From positions 62,001 through 126,000 of the forward strand of contig JAFEKR010000012.1 of NCBI GenBank assembly GCA_019022495.1: a DNA stretch of 64,000 bases. Direction: 5' to 3'. Position numbers and translations under genes: made by a program. The notes under the pieces were generated by a model, which did not search any database, was not told the DNA's origin, and saw only the letters and a list, made by a program, of their open reading frames with translations. The DNA comes from Epichloe hybrida (taxonomy: Eukaryota > Ascomycota > Sordariomycetes > Hypocreales > Clavicipitaceae). Numbering within the stretch: the stretch's first letter is position 1; each line of letters begins with the position of its first letter. Positions 49,464 through 60,346 of this stretch are shown one piece after another.

Positions 49464-49917
49464 AGATAATACCGGCATTTCCCCAGCCGCCGAGCTGCGT
49501 ACATAGGTAGGGATAATAATCCGTACGTGCAGTAATAATACACAGAAGTATGTACGGACGTACATAGAAGCGAAGCTCGTGCAATCGACCAAAACAGTCG
49601 TGCCCAAGCCACCGTTACCCGTCCTCCTCCGCACGGGGTGAAACGGCGTGTCCTGGCAGGTGCTACATACGGGCTACGGCTGCCATCTGTTCACTTGGTT
49701 ACTTTTTGACGAGTAAAACCCGTCACCACAGAACCAACCAATCTTTAAGGTCTGTTGACACGACGAATGCTGCGCCCCAAGGTGCGGAGTGAGCGAGCAG
49801 TAGGGGATAGGGATACAAGGGCAGCAGCCTAGCCTGATGAGTAACGCGGAGGGAAGGAGGGAGAAAAAAAACTACAAAAAAACTACAAAAAAACTCGCAA
49901 AATACGGAGTAAACGAG

Positions 49918-49970
49918 CCCCGCCCTGCCCTGCCCTGCCCGGCCCCGCCCTGCCCCGCCCTGCCCCGCCA
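49918..49970 (-). promoter_or_regulatory. Array of CCCCGC / GCGGGG boxes upstream of CRE1
   Basis: CCCCGC (GCGGGG on the minus strand, a form of the CreA site SYGGRG) occurs at 49918, 49943, 49953 and 49963, the last three exactly 10 bp apart, within a CCCTG-type repeat. It lies about 1.4 kb upstream of the CRE1 ATG. CreA/Cre1 autoregulation is known in other fungi. Chance occurrence inside a C-rich repeat is a serious alternative. Confidence 0.4.
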
Positions 49971-50196
49971 GTGGCTGGAGACCCCAGGACAAAGGCGTGA
50001 CTTTATGTACCCTCTAATAGCGCTCAGTTTGTATGGAAGTAATGTAATCCGTAGCTCTTTGTAGTTCCTAGGACTACTACTATAGTATATGTATGTATTA
50101 GAATCCCGTTTATTTATTGGATAATTACCCCTGTCGGCACGCAATCGTAGCCTTACAATGTCGGAGTACCGCCTTCAAAGAGATATGCACACCAGT

Positions 50197-50253
50197 CTCC
50201 ACTCTCCAGTCTCCACTCTCCACACTCCACACTCCATACTCCATACATACTCC
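50197..50253. repeat. Graded 7-bp tandem repeat CTCCACT to CTCCATA
   Basis: Seven units run CTCCACT, CTCCAGT, CTCCACT, CTCCACA x2, CTCCATA x2, then CATACTCC, which leads straight into TACGGAGTAC. The last variants approach the dispersed TACTCCGTA word. Confidence 0.9.
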
Positions 50254-50740
50254 TTACGGAGTACTCGATAGCTCGACACTAGGTACGGAGTATTCCGTGC
50301 TGGGCGGGCCCTTACTTGCTCACCCTCACCATCTCCCCCTACACGGTAATCCGTAGGCAACGCCTCAATGTAGGTGCCCAGGCAGAGAAGCAGGGCAAGT
50401 CGTCTGTTATCATTCGAATGGGAGTGGCAGGGATGGACGGATGCATCTTGCGACCATGCGGCGTGTCGGCAGACTGGCCCTGGTCGCCGCCCCAGCCGGG
50501 TCCCAGTCAAGCCACTGGCTTTCCCCAGCCAGCGAGCTAAAACCGCCAGTTCAAGTGGGTGAGAAATCTGCACAGGTACCTTGGTTTGCTGTGTACTTCC
50601 ATCTCCAGCTGGCCACAAAGTATTGTGGCTCCCGAAGCAACTTGGGGGGGGGGGGGTGGCGACAGCAAAATTAGGGGGCGTCTTCTCCCCGCCAACTGTC
50701 TGACGTGTGTCCGAGGCAGGTACAATCGCTCGCGAAATTG

Positions 50741-50764
50741 CACCTGGCACCTGGCACCTGGCAC
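50741..50764. repeat. (CACCTGG)3 tandem repeat
   Basis: Three perfect 7-bp units plus CAC; part of the CRE1 upstream region. Confidence 0.9.
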
Positions 50765-51086
50765 GTATGTAGGAAACGCGCTCTCACCTTTGCACTGCTC
50801 GAGTGGACGATGGTGCTGCCTACCTGCCTATCTATCTGCCTGCAACCAGACAGACACTGACGCGGCGGCCCAGCGACCCGCTTGACAGGCGGCCATAGTG
50901 CTTCACCCCCCCCCTTCCCCCCAAACATCTTCTGGTGGTTTTACCGCCCTGTGCGGCTTCCTAGCGCACGATCCCGCCTGTGGTTGCTCTGGTTTTCACG
51001 CTCCATCAGGGAGTGAGGGAGGGTACTTGCGTGCTTGTACACCCTCGATAAGCCCACACCTTTTTTCGTTCCGGCCAAACCCGCCC

Positions 51087-51096
51087 CTTTATAACT
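51087..51096 (+). promoter_or_regulatory. Possible TATA element of CRE1
   Basis: CTTTATAACT lies 240 bp before the ATG and is followed by a CT-rich tract (CTCTCTTCCCC), as often found near fungal start sites. It would give a 5' leader of about 200 nt. Confidence 0.3.
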
Positions 51097-51333
51097 CTCT
51101 TCCCCTCGTTTGCTCGTCCAGAAAAGATTCTTCCGCTCTTTCCACTCCAGACCCAGCATCTACTACACCACAACCTTTTTACATCCGACCAGCCCGACCC
51201 GGAAATCAAAATTTCGCACGTGGAAGGAAATTTATCAACCACACTTGCTTGGTCACAACTCTCGCAGACTTCATTCCCAACAAGGCATTCGACTCAGCAG
51301 TTTCCAATTTCCTCCCGTCCTGCCCCGAATCAC

Positions 51334-52584
51334 ATGCAACGATCATCGTCGGCAGTGGACTTCACCAACCTGTTGAATCCCTTAGCTCAATCGGACCTTA
51401 ACGATTCGAACCCCCAACAGGGTGACGCTGCAATGGCAAGCGCATCAGTCACCGTTATCAAGCCTAACGGGCCTCTTCCTGGCGCCCAGGCCTCAGAGAC
51501 GACAAATGAGCTTCCCCGCCCTTACAAATGTCCTCTCTGTGACAAGGCATTCCATCGCCTCGAACACCAGACACGACATATCCGCACTCACACGGGTGAG
51601 AAGCCACACGCCTGCCAGTTCCCTGGTTGCAGCAAAAAGTTCTCTCGCTCCGATGAACTGACCCGACACTCGAGAATCCACAACAACCCCAACTCGCGTC
51701 GTGGCAACAAGGGTCAGCATCATCAGCAACAACAGCATCATCACCACCACCATCACCACCATCAAGGCCTGCCTCCTCACATGCACCCCGACGGTATGAT
51801 GGCTCCTCCTCCAGCGCCCAAGACGATTCGCTCTGCTCCGACGTCAACTTTGGGCTCGCCCGACGTGTCTCCTCCCCATTCGTTCGCCTCGTTCGCGCAA
51901 CATCCTCACCATAGCAACATGCACCCTTACAGCCGTGGTGGTGACATTTCGATGCTAGCCAAGGCAGCAACTCAGATTGAGCGTGAGACCCACGCCGCGC
52001 CTACCAGTCACGGCTCTCGCCACTACTACGGTCATGGCTTGCATGGCTCCCGTGGCCACCCCAATGGACTGTCCTCGTACCACATGGCCAGATGTCACTC
52101 CAACGACGACCACGACGATCATTACAATGGCGCCATGCGCCATGCCAAGCGATCAAGACCCAACTCTCCCCAATCAACCGCGCCTTCATCGCCCACCTTC
52201 TCTCACGACTCTCTGTCCCCAACTCCGGATCATACTCCGATTGCAACACCTGCTCATTCCCCTCGCTTACGTCCATTCTCGGGATATGAGCTTCCCAGTA
52301 TCAGAAATCTTTCTCTTGCGCACAACACGACACCTGCCTTGGCCCCGATGGAGCCACATCTCGACGCTCCTCAGTTCCCCCCTCAGCTGAAGGCGCCCCG
52401 CAGCAATGGCATGTCATTGACAGACATCATCAGCCGACCTGATGGTGCTCAGCGCAAGCTTCCTGTTCCGCAAGTGCCCAAGGTTGCCCTACATGAACTG
52501 TTGGTGGACAACGGTTACAGCAACAGCGGGAGAAGTTCAGCTGCTGAAAGCATCGCTGGAGGCGACCTCATGGATCGAGCTTAG
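51334..52584 (+). CDS. cre1: Carbon catabolite repressor CRE1/CreA (C2H2 zinc finger)
   Basis: Intronless, 416 aa, typical for CreA/Cre1. On glucose it represses genes for alternative carbon sources, wall-degrading enzymes included, by binding SYGGRG sites in the nucleus. Start [17 protein letters not shown] is the family start. Two C2H2 fingers, [19 protein letters not shown] and [19 protein letters not shown], lie near residues 73-125. The Gln/His run after the second finger is coded by CAC/CAT/CAG repeats. Then come [17 protein letters not shown], a Pro/Ser region, and the conserved C-terminal blocks [16 protein letters not shown] and [13 protein letters not shown] with [10 protein letters not shown]. 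Upstream lies a very long gene-free region with a GCGGGG-box array, in keeping with complex control. The nearest downstream gene (TIM21) is convergent. Confidence 0.97.
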   Translation: MQRSSSAVDFTNLLNPLAQSDLNDSNPQQGDAAMASASVTVIKPNGPLPGAQASETTNELPRPYKCPLCDKAFHRLEHQTRHIRTHTGEKPHACQFPGCSKKFSRSDELTRHSRIHNNPNSRRGNKGQHHQQQQHHHHHHHHHQGLPPHMHPDGMMAPPPAPKTIRSAPTSTLGSPDVSPPHSFASFAQHPHHSNMHPYSRGGDISMLAKAATQIERETHAAPTSHGSRHYYGHGLHGSRGHPNGLSSYHMARCHSNDDHDDHYNGAMRHAKRSRPNSPQSTAPSSPTFSHDSLSPTPDHTPIATPAHSPRLRPFSGYELPSIRNLSLAHNTTPALAPMEPHLDAPQFPPQLKAPRSNGMSLTDIISRPDGAQRKLPVPQVPKVALHELLVDNGYSNSGRSSAAESIAGGDLMDRA

Positions 52585-53369
52585 GACGCTCCCTCCAATG
52601 GTAATGTGTACGACATAATGACTATGGGTTATAGAGGTATAGACAGAGTTGGCGTTCACGGATTACACATGCCGGGGCTTTGAGTGCCCTGGCACTATTT
52701 GAGAAGATTTGGCTTTTGTAATTTTCTCAAGTTTTTATTTCTTTGTTATCTTGCTATGGACAGCAAAAGGGCGGACTGAATGATATAGACATCACCACTC
52801 CCCCCCCGGGAAAACTCGGACAGATTCTCATTCGTCGACAAATAATTGGAGTGTAATGGAAACTTTACTGGCAGCTTCCCGGATGACGCGACGCGAATCG
52901 GAGGATCAAGGTCAGTCCGGGAATAAATCCCGAAGCCTGATGAGAAAAGCTGGCGAACTTGATATGAGATGCCATGCTATACAGAGAATTGCCTTTTGCA
53001 ATCCATGTGCTTGTCCCATCTTTTGTGCTGGATAACCTCCTTCCTAACAGGCTCAAGAGCTCCTGAATCAGGATGGAAGCAATCGCCTGATATATCTGCC
53101 AATAGGACTGACTAGACTAGACTGGAACTTGCCTGCTGTTCATTATCTGCATTGAACCGAGACCGCCCACAACAAGTGAAGACGGGGCTGGGATAAAACC
53201 TTGTCACTGGAATGAACGTAGCGAACAAAATTAGATGGCGCCCCGTATTCTTTATTTCACGCAACCACCCCGCATGCCTTTCGTCTCCCACCACGCACAA
53301 CGGGGCGGAGCTTGGTCCTCGCCGAGTTTGATTGGCTGGTACGAATCCCGGTTTCTTCGAGCTCGATGG

Positions 53370-53396
53370 AATCTGTGAAATCTGTGAAATCTGTGA
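53370..53396. repeat. (AATCTGTGA)3 tandem repeat
   Basis: Three perfect 9-bp units, non-coding. Confidence 0.9.
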
Positions 53397-55734
53397 ATGA
53401 TCCGTCACGTCCGCACACAACATTCCATAATAGCCCTCCAAGCGGAGGGGACGCAAATTTCCCACCAAGCGGATGTGAGGCGGGCCGGTCGGCATATTGT
53501 CTCTCGCTTCACAGGCTAATCGATGATGGCACCAGTCACCAATGGGCTCAGAATACGAGGCTGGCATTGGAAGAGGACCTTTGCTACGCTCAAAGAGTCC
53601 TTGCCGGTCTTTCCTTCTCTTTTCTCCTCTTTCAATTTGTGTAAAGAGCTTAACGGATGACACTCAATCGCGCGTTGACTCTACGAGACAAGTCTGATTC
53701 ACCGCTCGAGACAAGACTACTACGCTGCGTGTGGCAGGGCCGGGCTGTGCGCCATCGGACCATCAAAGTGGCGTATGCAGGCTTCAGTAGAGAAGTGTCT
53801 GAGCATCGCAAGACGTTGGACGACTTGAGTCTTCCGCAACAAATTCAATGGCCGGTGATGGAAGAAGGTGGTGGGGGAACTTTGATGGCTTGCACAGGGG
53901 GGGGGCAACCGAGATTGACTACGGATTACTCCGTACTGCTGCATGAATTCGCTGGCGTCAGATCTGGCCCATGGCGCATGCTGCTCTGAGACTAGGCACC
54001 CCGAGCAAAAAGGGGGGAAAAAAAAAAAGAAAAAGCACGGTATTAATTTTAAGCCAACGCATTTTTTTTCCCCGAGTGCATGCGCCGTTCATTTTGTCTT
54101 GGCGTCGGCTGGCCAAGAATCAGGCAGAAGTTGCCAGCACGACAACTGGCTTGAGGCATGGGATTGTGCAGCTTTATGTGATGACTGTGTGCGTCGCAGC
54201 ATGATTTGCATTGGTTTGCGGTACACACGACGTTGGTTTAGTCACACGGCTCTGACTAGGTGGGCGGCTTGCGGGCAGGGCAGGGCAGGTGTTGTTGCCG
54301 TGTCGGGCAGTCAGACGGTCAGACGTTGGATGTTGACGATAAAAAGCGGTTTAGTTGATTCGTCAAGCCGACTTCTCTGTGGGGGTGGGGTGGGTTGACC
54401 TATTGCACTCTGATTACCTGATTGATTTGCCTGAGCTCACCGACTTCACCGGCACACAAACCTCCTTCCTGTCTGAGACTGGCATATTACAATGCAATCC
54501 GATGTCGTTATCGACACCCGCAGTTAAAATGACCTTTATCTACGTGCTCGTCTGGGCAAGATGTAGTATCTACTATCCTGTTCCTACGCCTGAAGCACGT
54601 ATGGCCGTCAATGACATCCGATACCCGGTTTCACATCTATCACGGACGGATGATGATGACTCGGCGCTCATCAAAGACAAACAACTAGAGCCCCATTGAC
54701 CTACCACGCCGGGTAATTACTTCACCACGACGTGGAATAGCGTCTCATCGCCCATCAAGGTTTTTGAGCATCCTACGTGGTCCATCCCGCCAAGACGGCA
54801 CTGGACGGTCGGTCTGTGGCTGGCCACGGGGAAGACAGAAGAACGGATAAAAAAAAAAGTGGCACAGCTCATTACACATGTCGCTTAACTTGACCCTTGC
54901 AATGCAAGCGAAAATGAACCATTGGCCTCGCCACGTTGCACTCGCCAAGCTCCGCGAAACACGGCTCGGCCACCAACAACTGGGCGCGAGGCACTCGCAA
55001 GGCACCGTACGGAGTATGGCGCGGCTGCTTGATGGGAATCCACCGTGTCATTCATTGACCGACTGACTGTCCGACTCGAAACACGAATGATTGATAAGTT
55101 TCCGTTATGCACAAGACATGACGGTTCGGACGGCGCAGGGCTGTGATGCTGGGGTTTCGGTTCGTCCGATATAATCCTAAAACGGAAAGGTCCCCAAAGA
55201 CCCTGACGAAGACGATTCTTTCAGGGACCAGCACATGCCACTACCTGCCAAAGTCACAACTCTTCTTCCATTCGGGTCGACGCACCTAGCTAGTTTCATA
55301 CAGTTGGGAGCTGAGCTGGCTGCTAGGCCATCGGTCTTTCTAACCATGATTCGATGTCCTTGGCCAAGGATAACAGTTGTCGCCGTCACAATCAGATCAA
55401 AGTGCAAGACCCCAGGTCGCATACCTCGGGGGAGCGATGTCCCGACTTCATGTTGATGGTCATGGCCCACAGTCAATTTCGACAATTGGAGAACAAACGT
55501 TCCACCTCATTTACCGATGACCGTCAGCTTGGAAGTTTCCATAAACACACCATACAGGTATTTCGTCGCTGAGCAAAAAGCCAAAAGAGATCAGAACAAC
55601 GTCCAAGTCCTGCTCATACTGAAACGGGGGCTTGTTCAAGACACGAAGTACAGGCAGGATCAGTCATTATACTGGACAGGCCCCTGAACAAAACAACTCG
55701 ACTGGCGGATACAGTAAATCCATCCCCAGCCAGG

Positions 55735-55761
55735 AAAAAAAAAAAAAAAAAAAAAAAAAAA
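55735..55761 (+). repeat. A27 homopolymer
   Basis: The longest single-base run in the window, inside the CRE1-TIM21 gap and not next to a gene end. It could be sequencing-sensitive, or an old retroposed poly(A) tail, but no body of a retroposon was recognised upstream. Confidence 0.8.
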
Positions 55762-56572
55762 GCCCTGCCGGCCGCTCTTGGAATACTCTGAAGCTAGTGA
55801 CCTCCTACGTGAATGTCAAACACGGCTGGCACTGCCCAGGATCTTTTGCGTCCGCGGAAGCACGTTAAACGCACCTTGGCGTCTTGGAATCTGTGAAAAA
55901 ACATCCCTCTTTTGTGCCCCTTTGACCGTCGTTGAAGGTAATGGCAGTTCTTCAAGCAATCATGATGGGCACACCGAAGTCGCAGGTACAGATCTTTTTG
56001 TAGAATTGCCTTTTGCAATTACCACTCTGTGCTATGCCGCACATCCCCACACACGCAAACAAGCATACACCCTCCCCGCCCGTTGGATTATTACATATTA
56101 CATACACTTGAAGATGTACGTTGGGCAATAGGATGAGCGTAGAGCACAATGCGCTTCTCCTCAACAAGTACATGTTTTCCCTTGGATTGATTGATCGCTG
56201 GGGGAGTGAGCTTGTGTTGTTGCAAAGGGCCGTGGATCGGTATCTTGGCCCTGTTAGCCGGTGGTTGTCCATGGTGCTAAATATAGGGAGGACGAGTCCA
56301 TACTCAAAGGTTCACGTTTCGTCGTCTCTTGGATATGAGATGACGAAAGATAGTGAATTGCCCACGGTCAACTTCCGAGGTTCCGCATCTTACTATGCAT
56401 ACACTTCCCTTTACTTTAGTATGTGGTGTGGCTCCTACAGTATCTCGATCACGGCGAGCTTCAGTAGATTACTCCGGCTCAACATCGAGCACCCATTACT
56501 ATACCCAAGTGCCCAAGCCACCATATTAATAATACACGAGATGCGGGAACTATTTCCTTATGACATTCATTC

Positions 56573-57474
56573 TCACCACTTGACTCCGAAAAAGCTAAGC
56601 TGCCGCTTGACCGAGCTCCCTGACGAGTCCGCGTTCTCGAGGTATATCCGATCGTGGCCTTTCACGTCGAGAAAAAGGTACCTGTACTCGTAGTCAGATT
56701 GGCCGCGTCGTTTGACCATGTGTAACTGAGCGATGCCGTCTCGCAAGGGACCGTCGACCTGGACAAAACATTAACCAACATGTCGAGAGAGTTGCAGAAT
56801 TCTCCGAGGGGAACGCACGTGGAAATGCATCACCAGGTGCTCATTGCCTTGCTGATCGGTTCGTTCTGTTGATCTACACGCGGTGGATTAGGAATTTTTT
56901 TCCCTTTTGCCCCAAGTCTTATTATCATGTCTTACGCAACAGGCCGCGCTCTCCGCCACTTGTTCGCAGTCTCTTCTCCGTGCGCAATGATCTTTTTTGA
57001 CTCGCCTAGGACCTCAATGCATCGGGGATCCTTCTTGATCTTATCGACGGCCCGGTTGAAATGGTTGATTTTGCTGTCGGGGGCGAAAACATCCGTCCAT
57101 AAGAAATACCCGACAGCTCCCTAGCATGGTCAGTACGCATTGCCTGGCGTAAGACACCTTGGAGACAATCGCGATGCTTTCCAAGACCTTACAGTGAGTG
57201 CTATTCCGACCATGACAAAGCCAAAGTTGAAAGTTTGTTGCGTTGCGCGAGCTGTCTTCTCTGCCGCCGAAAGCTCATTCCACGGAACGTATCCATCGTC
57301 GTTGAAGGGGGTGACACTCCGGCGTTTGGGACTCAAGGCTCCGCTCGACCTTGGGCCGTTCTGCGTGGCGTATGGCTGATGTCGCGCAGCGCATCGCAGC
57401 GAGGTCGGGGCTACGAGGGCGGCGAAGCTTCTCGTGGGCCGAATGGCCAACATTGCTGAGGTGGTGGGCTTCAT
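56573..57474 (-). CDS. TIM21: Mitochondrial import inner membrane translocase subunit TIM21
   Basis: Exons complement(56573..56758, 56819..56873, 56936..57120, 57193..57474), 235 aa. Tim21 links TIM23 to the TOM complex and to respiratory supercomplexes. The N-terminal presequence is basic and Ala/Ser/Arg-rich (MLAIRPTRSFAALVAPTSLR). One membrane span follows, split by the first intron: FNFGFVMVGIALT then GAVGYFLWTDVF. The IMS domain has FNRAVDKIKKDPRCIEVLGE, GNEHLVMHFHV, QLHMVKR and YLFLDVKGHDRIYLEN, and it ends FFGVKW. The second intron's donor overlaps an in-frame TAA (GTTGC|GTAAGA); a protein stopping there would lack most of the IMS domain, so the intron is real. Exon 3 is 55 nt. The start may be the Met at 57474 or the one 7 codons later. 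Divergent from GLO3 over 448 bp. Confidence 0.92.
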
Positions 57475-57922
57475 TGTCGGCTATGGCCCGCTGCCATTGT
57501 TGAACGCCCTGTGAGGCAGATATCACGCAGACATACGTTTCTGAAAAAAAAAAACGGCGAAGCTTGAGACTACAGATTGCTGGCAGCTTCGCTTCGCTTG
57601 GAAAGAAGAATAAATAAGCGTCTTGTTTTGAAGCTGGGTGGGTTGCCGTCAACAAGCAGGCAGAAAGTTAAGATGTGGGGTCCGGCAATCTAACCCAAAT
57701 CAAGGCTAGTGCCCTGGACATGCCACTTCTACCAAATCGCCGCCCCTCGCGATCGAGTTGTTCTCCTGAACGACGTATCCCTTATCTACAGAAGTAATCT
57801 GGCCCATCGCCCTCGTCTCAGAACTGCATCAGCCACTACAATCGGGCGGTCTCGAGTACCCTGAATAGCCCTTCTACATTCATTTCGCCATCGCGGCCAT
57901 CTTCGTCCCAATTTCGCCCAAA
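57475..57922. promoter_or_regulatory. Shared upstream region of TIM21 and GLO3
   Basis: 448 bp with an A11 run, an AATAAATAA word near 57608-57616 (possible TATA-like element for TIM21), and a pyrimidine-rich leader before GLO3. Nothing else assigned. Confidence 0.4.
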
Positions 57923-59653
57923 ATGAGCGGCGTCGCCACCAAGCAGCAATCGCTCAAGATCTTCGAGAAGCTCAAGTCTAAGCCTGCGAATAAGGTATAC
58001 ATGTCCAAGTAACTTCTTTGCGTGACGCGAGACTTGGCTGACACCCTGGCTTTAGATTTGCTTCGACTGCAGTCAAAAGAATCCAACATGGACGTCGGTG
58101 CCGTTCGGAATATACCTTTGCTTGGACTGCTCTTCCAACCACCGAAACCTCGGTGTCCATATCTCTTTTGTGCGATCTACCAACTTGGACCGTGCGTATA
58201 TACTCGCGGCGCCTCGCTGCTTATCTCAAACTTCTCTTTCCCTATGGATATTCCCTCTGACATGCGGCTGTAGAATGGCAGTGGGACCAGCTGCGTGTCA
58301 TGAAGGTTGGTGGCAACGAATCTGCCACCAAGTTCTTCCAACAGAATGGCGGAACCGCAGCGTTGAACAGCAAAGATCCAAAGACCAAATACCAGTCTAA
58401 TACGGCGACAAAGTACAAAGACGAGCTGAAGCGTCGAGCTGCTCGGGATGCCAAGGAGTTGGTCGCCACCGCAGTACCCGGCCCCCTCTAGTGAGCCGCG
58501 CTAATCGTGTCTGTGCAGATGTCCCAACGAGGTTGTCATTGATGACGGGGCCGACGATGGCTCTGCGACGCCTGCTGGAGAGCCCGATGATGATTTTTTC
58601 TCTTCGTGGGATAAGCCCGCCATCAAACGGCCGACACCCCCTATTTCGCGTACTGGGACACCTCCAGTCGTTGGTCGCACCCCGTCTCCTTTTCTGAATG
58701 CAGGCAACGGCGGCAAGGAAGCTACTCGATCAGCCTCGCCCCTCGCCAGGTCCGACTCCACCGGAGAGTCCAAGCCAGCTGCCAGCCGAATCACCACCTC
58801 AGCCGCCCTCCGCAAGACCACCACGACCGGCGGACCGAAGAAAGTCAATGTTCTCGGCGCAAAGAAGACGCATAAGCTTGGCGCGAAAAAGGTCACTGGC
58901 GACGTGATTGATTTCGATGAGGCCGAGAAGAAAGCTAGAGAGGAAGCCGAGAGAATTGCAAAGCTTGGCTACGATCCCGAGGCCGAGGAACAGACTGCCA
59001 AGGACGCACCCGGAGCTGCCGCCATCCTATCACCCACGCCTGTCAGTCCTCCGCGAGCCACCTCCGGCTCTCACACGCGGCATAAGTCCAATGCTGAAGT
59101 GGAGAGGCTGGGCATGGGCGTGACACGTCTTGGATTTGGACAGGTTGGAGGCGCCAAGGCTGCAGCTCAAGCCGCCCCCAAGAAGAATCCAGGTGGATTT
59201 GGCTCCGTAGGACCAGTGAAGGCTGCCCAAGGTTAGAAATTATCCATTCCATGAAGCACTTTTCATGTTCTAAATACGTTTTCTTCCATGCTAACTCTGC
59301 CAACCCTGGCAAAAGACGACTCAGACAACTACGCACGAAGCAAGTTTGGTGCCCAGAAGGGTATTTCGTCCGATGAATACTTCGGCAAGGGAGCTTTCGA
59401 CCCCAACTCTCAGGCTGAAGCCAAGACGCGCCTGGAGGGATTCGAAGGTGCCACCTCCATCTCGTCAAACGCCTACTTTGGTCGACCCGAGGAAGATATC
59501 GAAGAGGAGTACGGTGACCTCGAATCTGCCGCCAAAGACTTTGTACGCAAGTTTGGCATCACCGCCAGCGACGACCTGGAGAATCTTAGCAACGTTCTCG
59601 GCGAGGGAGCCACTCGGCTACAGGGTGCTATTCGCGCGTACCTCAGCAGCTGA
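57923..59653 (+). CDS. GLO3: ARF GTPase-activating protein GLO3
   Basis: Exons 57923..57994, 58056..58191, 58274..58457, 58519..59231, 59316..59653, 480 aa. Glo3 activates GTP hydrolysis on Arf1 during COPI vesicle traffic from Golgi to ER. The ArfGAP zinc finger is split over exons 1-3: [40 protein letters not shown] with the CX2CX16CX2C Cys set and the Arg finger (HRNLGVH...R), then [20 protein letters not shown]. The rest is the disordered coatomer-binding region and C-terminal Glo3 motif repeats ([30 protein letters not shown]). Intron 3 (61 nt) has the donor GTTGGT; this is the only in-phase choice and gives [14 protein letters not shown]. The more consensus-like GTGAGC further on creates TAA. 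Intron 4 has a CAAAAG acceptor. All joins keep frame. Confidence 0.93.
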
Positions 59654-60346
59654 GTGGATGGGGAAAAACTTCCCCAACTCAGAAGACATATCCCGGTTAT
59701 GCGCATACGCCTAATCGTAGGTCATTTTTATTTTTGTCCATCCTCTTTCCAGAAGCCGAGTGAGGGCAGCAGTTGGTGGGGCAGAGAAGATTGAAAAGGA
59801 CCATTCTGCTGGGGATAAACCGAGACGAACATGCGCTAGGCATCGGGAGTAAAACGGATGGAGATGATTCACGATAGAGTTGGGCCATGATGTGGAATGC
59901 GGGCTTTGCTAATGATGGCGTATCTGAAGTTCAATTGGCTGAAAGTTGAGTAGCATGAGAAATAGACGTGTTTACTTTGTCTTGTTCACCCATGTCACCA
60001 CGATTCCAGTTCATGACTCCCCGTCCCCTCGGACGGGGTTGCTAAATACCTAGAAGAGGGTTGCCTGTTATCCACGCCCTTTTCTTAAGACGAGGGCGAG
60101 ACAATCTGGGCAGAGATGTGGGCTACATGCGGGGGCTTTTGACTGGTGCAAGTAAGCGTTTTGAAGACACGGCAAGGCGACGGGTGAAGATTTTGAGTAG
60201 TGGAATTTCTCATGTTTTTGTGAAATCATTCGTGGGTGTCGAAATGCTTATATATTCTACATGACCATAACAAAAAAAAAAAACAAGAGAGAGGCCTGAA
60301 CATGAAAACATACTGTCCGCTTGTCTGTCCTTGGGGGGAAAAAAAA
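59654..60346. other. Convergent 3' region between GLO3 and nitronate monooxygenase
   Basis: 693 bp, no gene seen; 3' UTRs of both genes, with short A runs near 60270 and 60340. Confidence 0.5.

Larger units (their letters stand above)
44582..51333. other. 6.7 kb gene-free stretch upstream of RAD55 and CRE1
   Basis: No recognisable coding sequence on either strand. It should contain the RAD55 promoter at the left end and the CRE1 promoter plus long 5' leader at the right. Contents: CACCCA repeat (44824-44849), G4T2-type G-rich tract (46228-46255), TCCGTA/TACTCCG clusters (46195-46227, 46531-46571, 47288, 48556, 49348, 49904, 50252-50303), 11-bp repeat (48936-48985), ACATG repeat (49416-49463), CCCCGC array (49918-49970), graded 7-bp repeat (50197-50253), CACCTGG repeat (50741-50764), and A/G homopolymers (48063-48082, 48604-48628). 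Confidence 0.5.
52585..56572. other. 4.0 kb gene-free stretch between CRE1 and TIM21 3' ends
   Basis: Convergent 3' flanks and intervening sequence with no supported gene. It holds an AATCTGTGA triplet (53370-53396), a GGATTACTCCGTA word near 53924-53936, TACGGAGTA near 55010, and an A27 run (55735-55761). The frames at 53112-53663 and 54355-54699 show no domain or credible context. Confidence 0.45.

Noticed and set aside
51404..51417. GATTCGAACCCCC resembling a tRNA T-loop box
   Set aside because: It lies inside CRE1 coding sequence ([10 protein letters not shown]) with no tRNA fold.
55735..55761. Poly(A) tail of a retroposed gene copy
   Set aside because: No retroposed coding body or target-site duplication recognised next to the A27 run.
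56934..56936. Stop TAA after PVA in TIM21
   Set aside because: The TAA belongs to donor GTAAGA; three further exons complete the known IMS domain.
58458..58518. Stop in GLO3 after AVPGPL, or use of GTGAGC donor
   Set aside because: Splicing at GTGAGC makes TAA across the junction. GTTGGT 34 nt earlier keeps frame and the conserved sequence.
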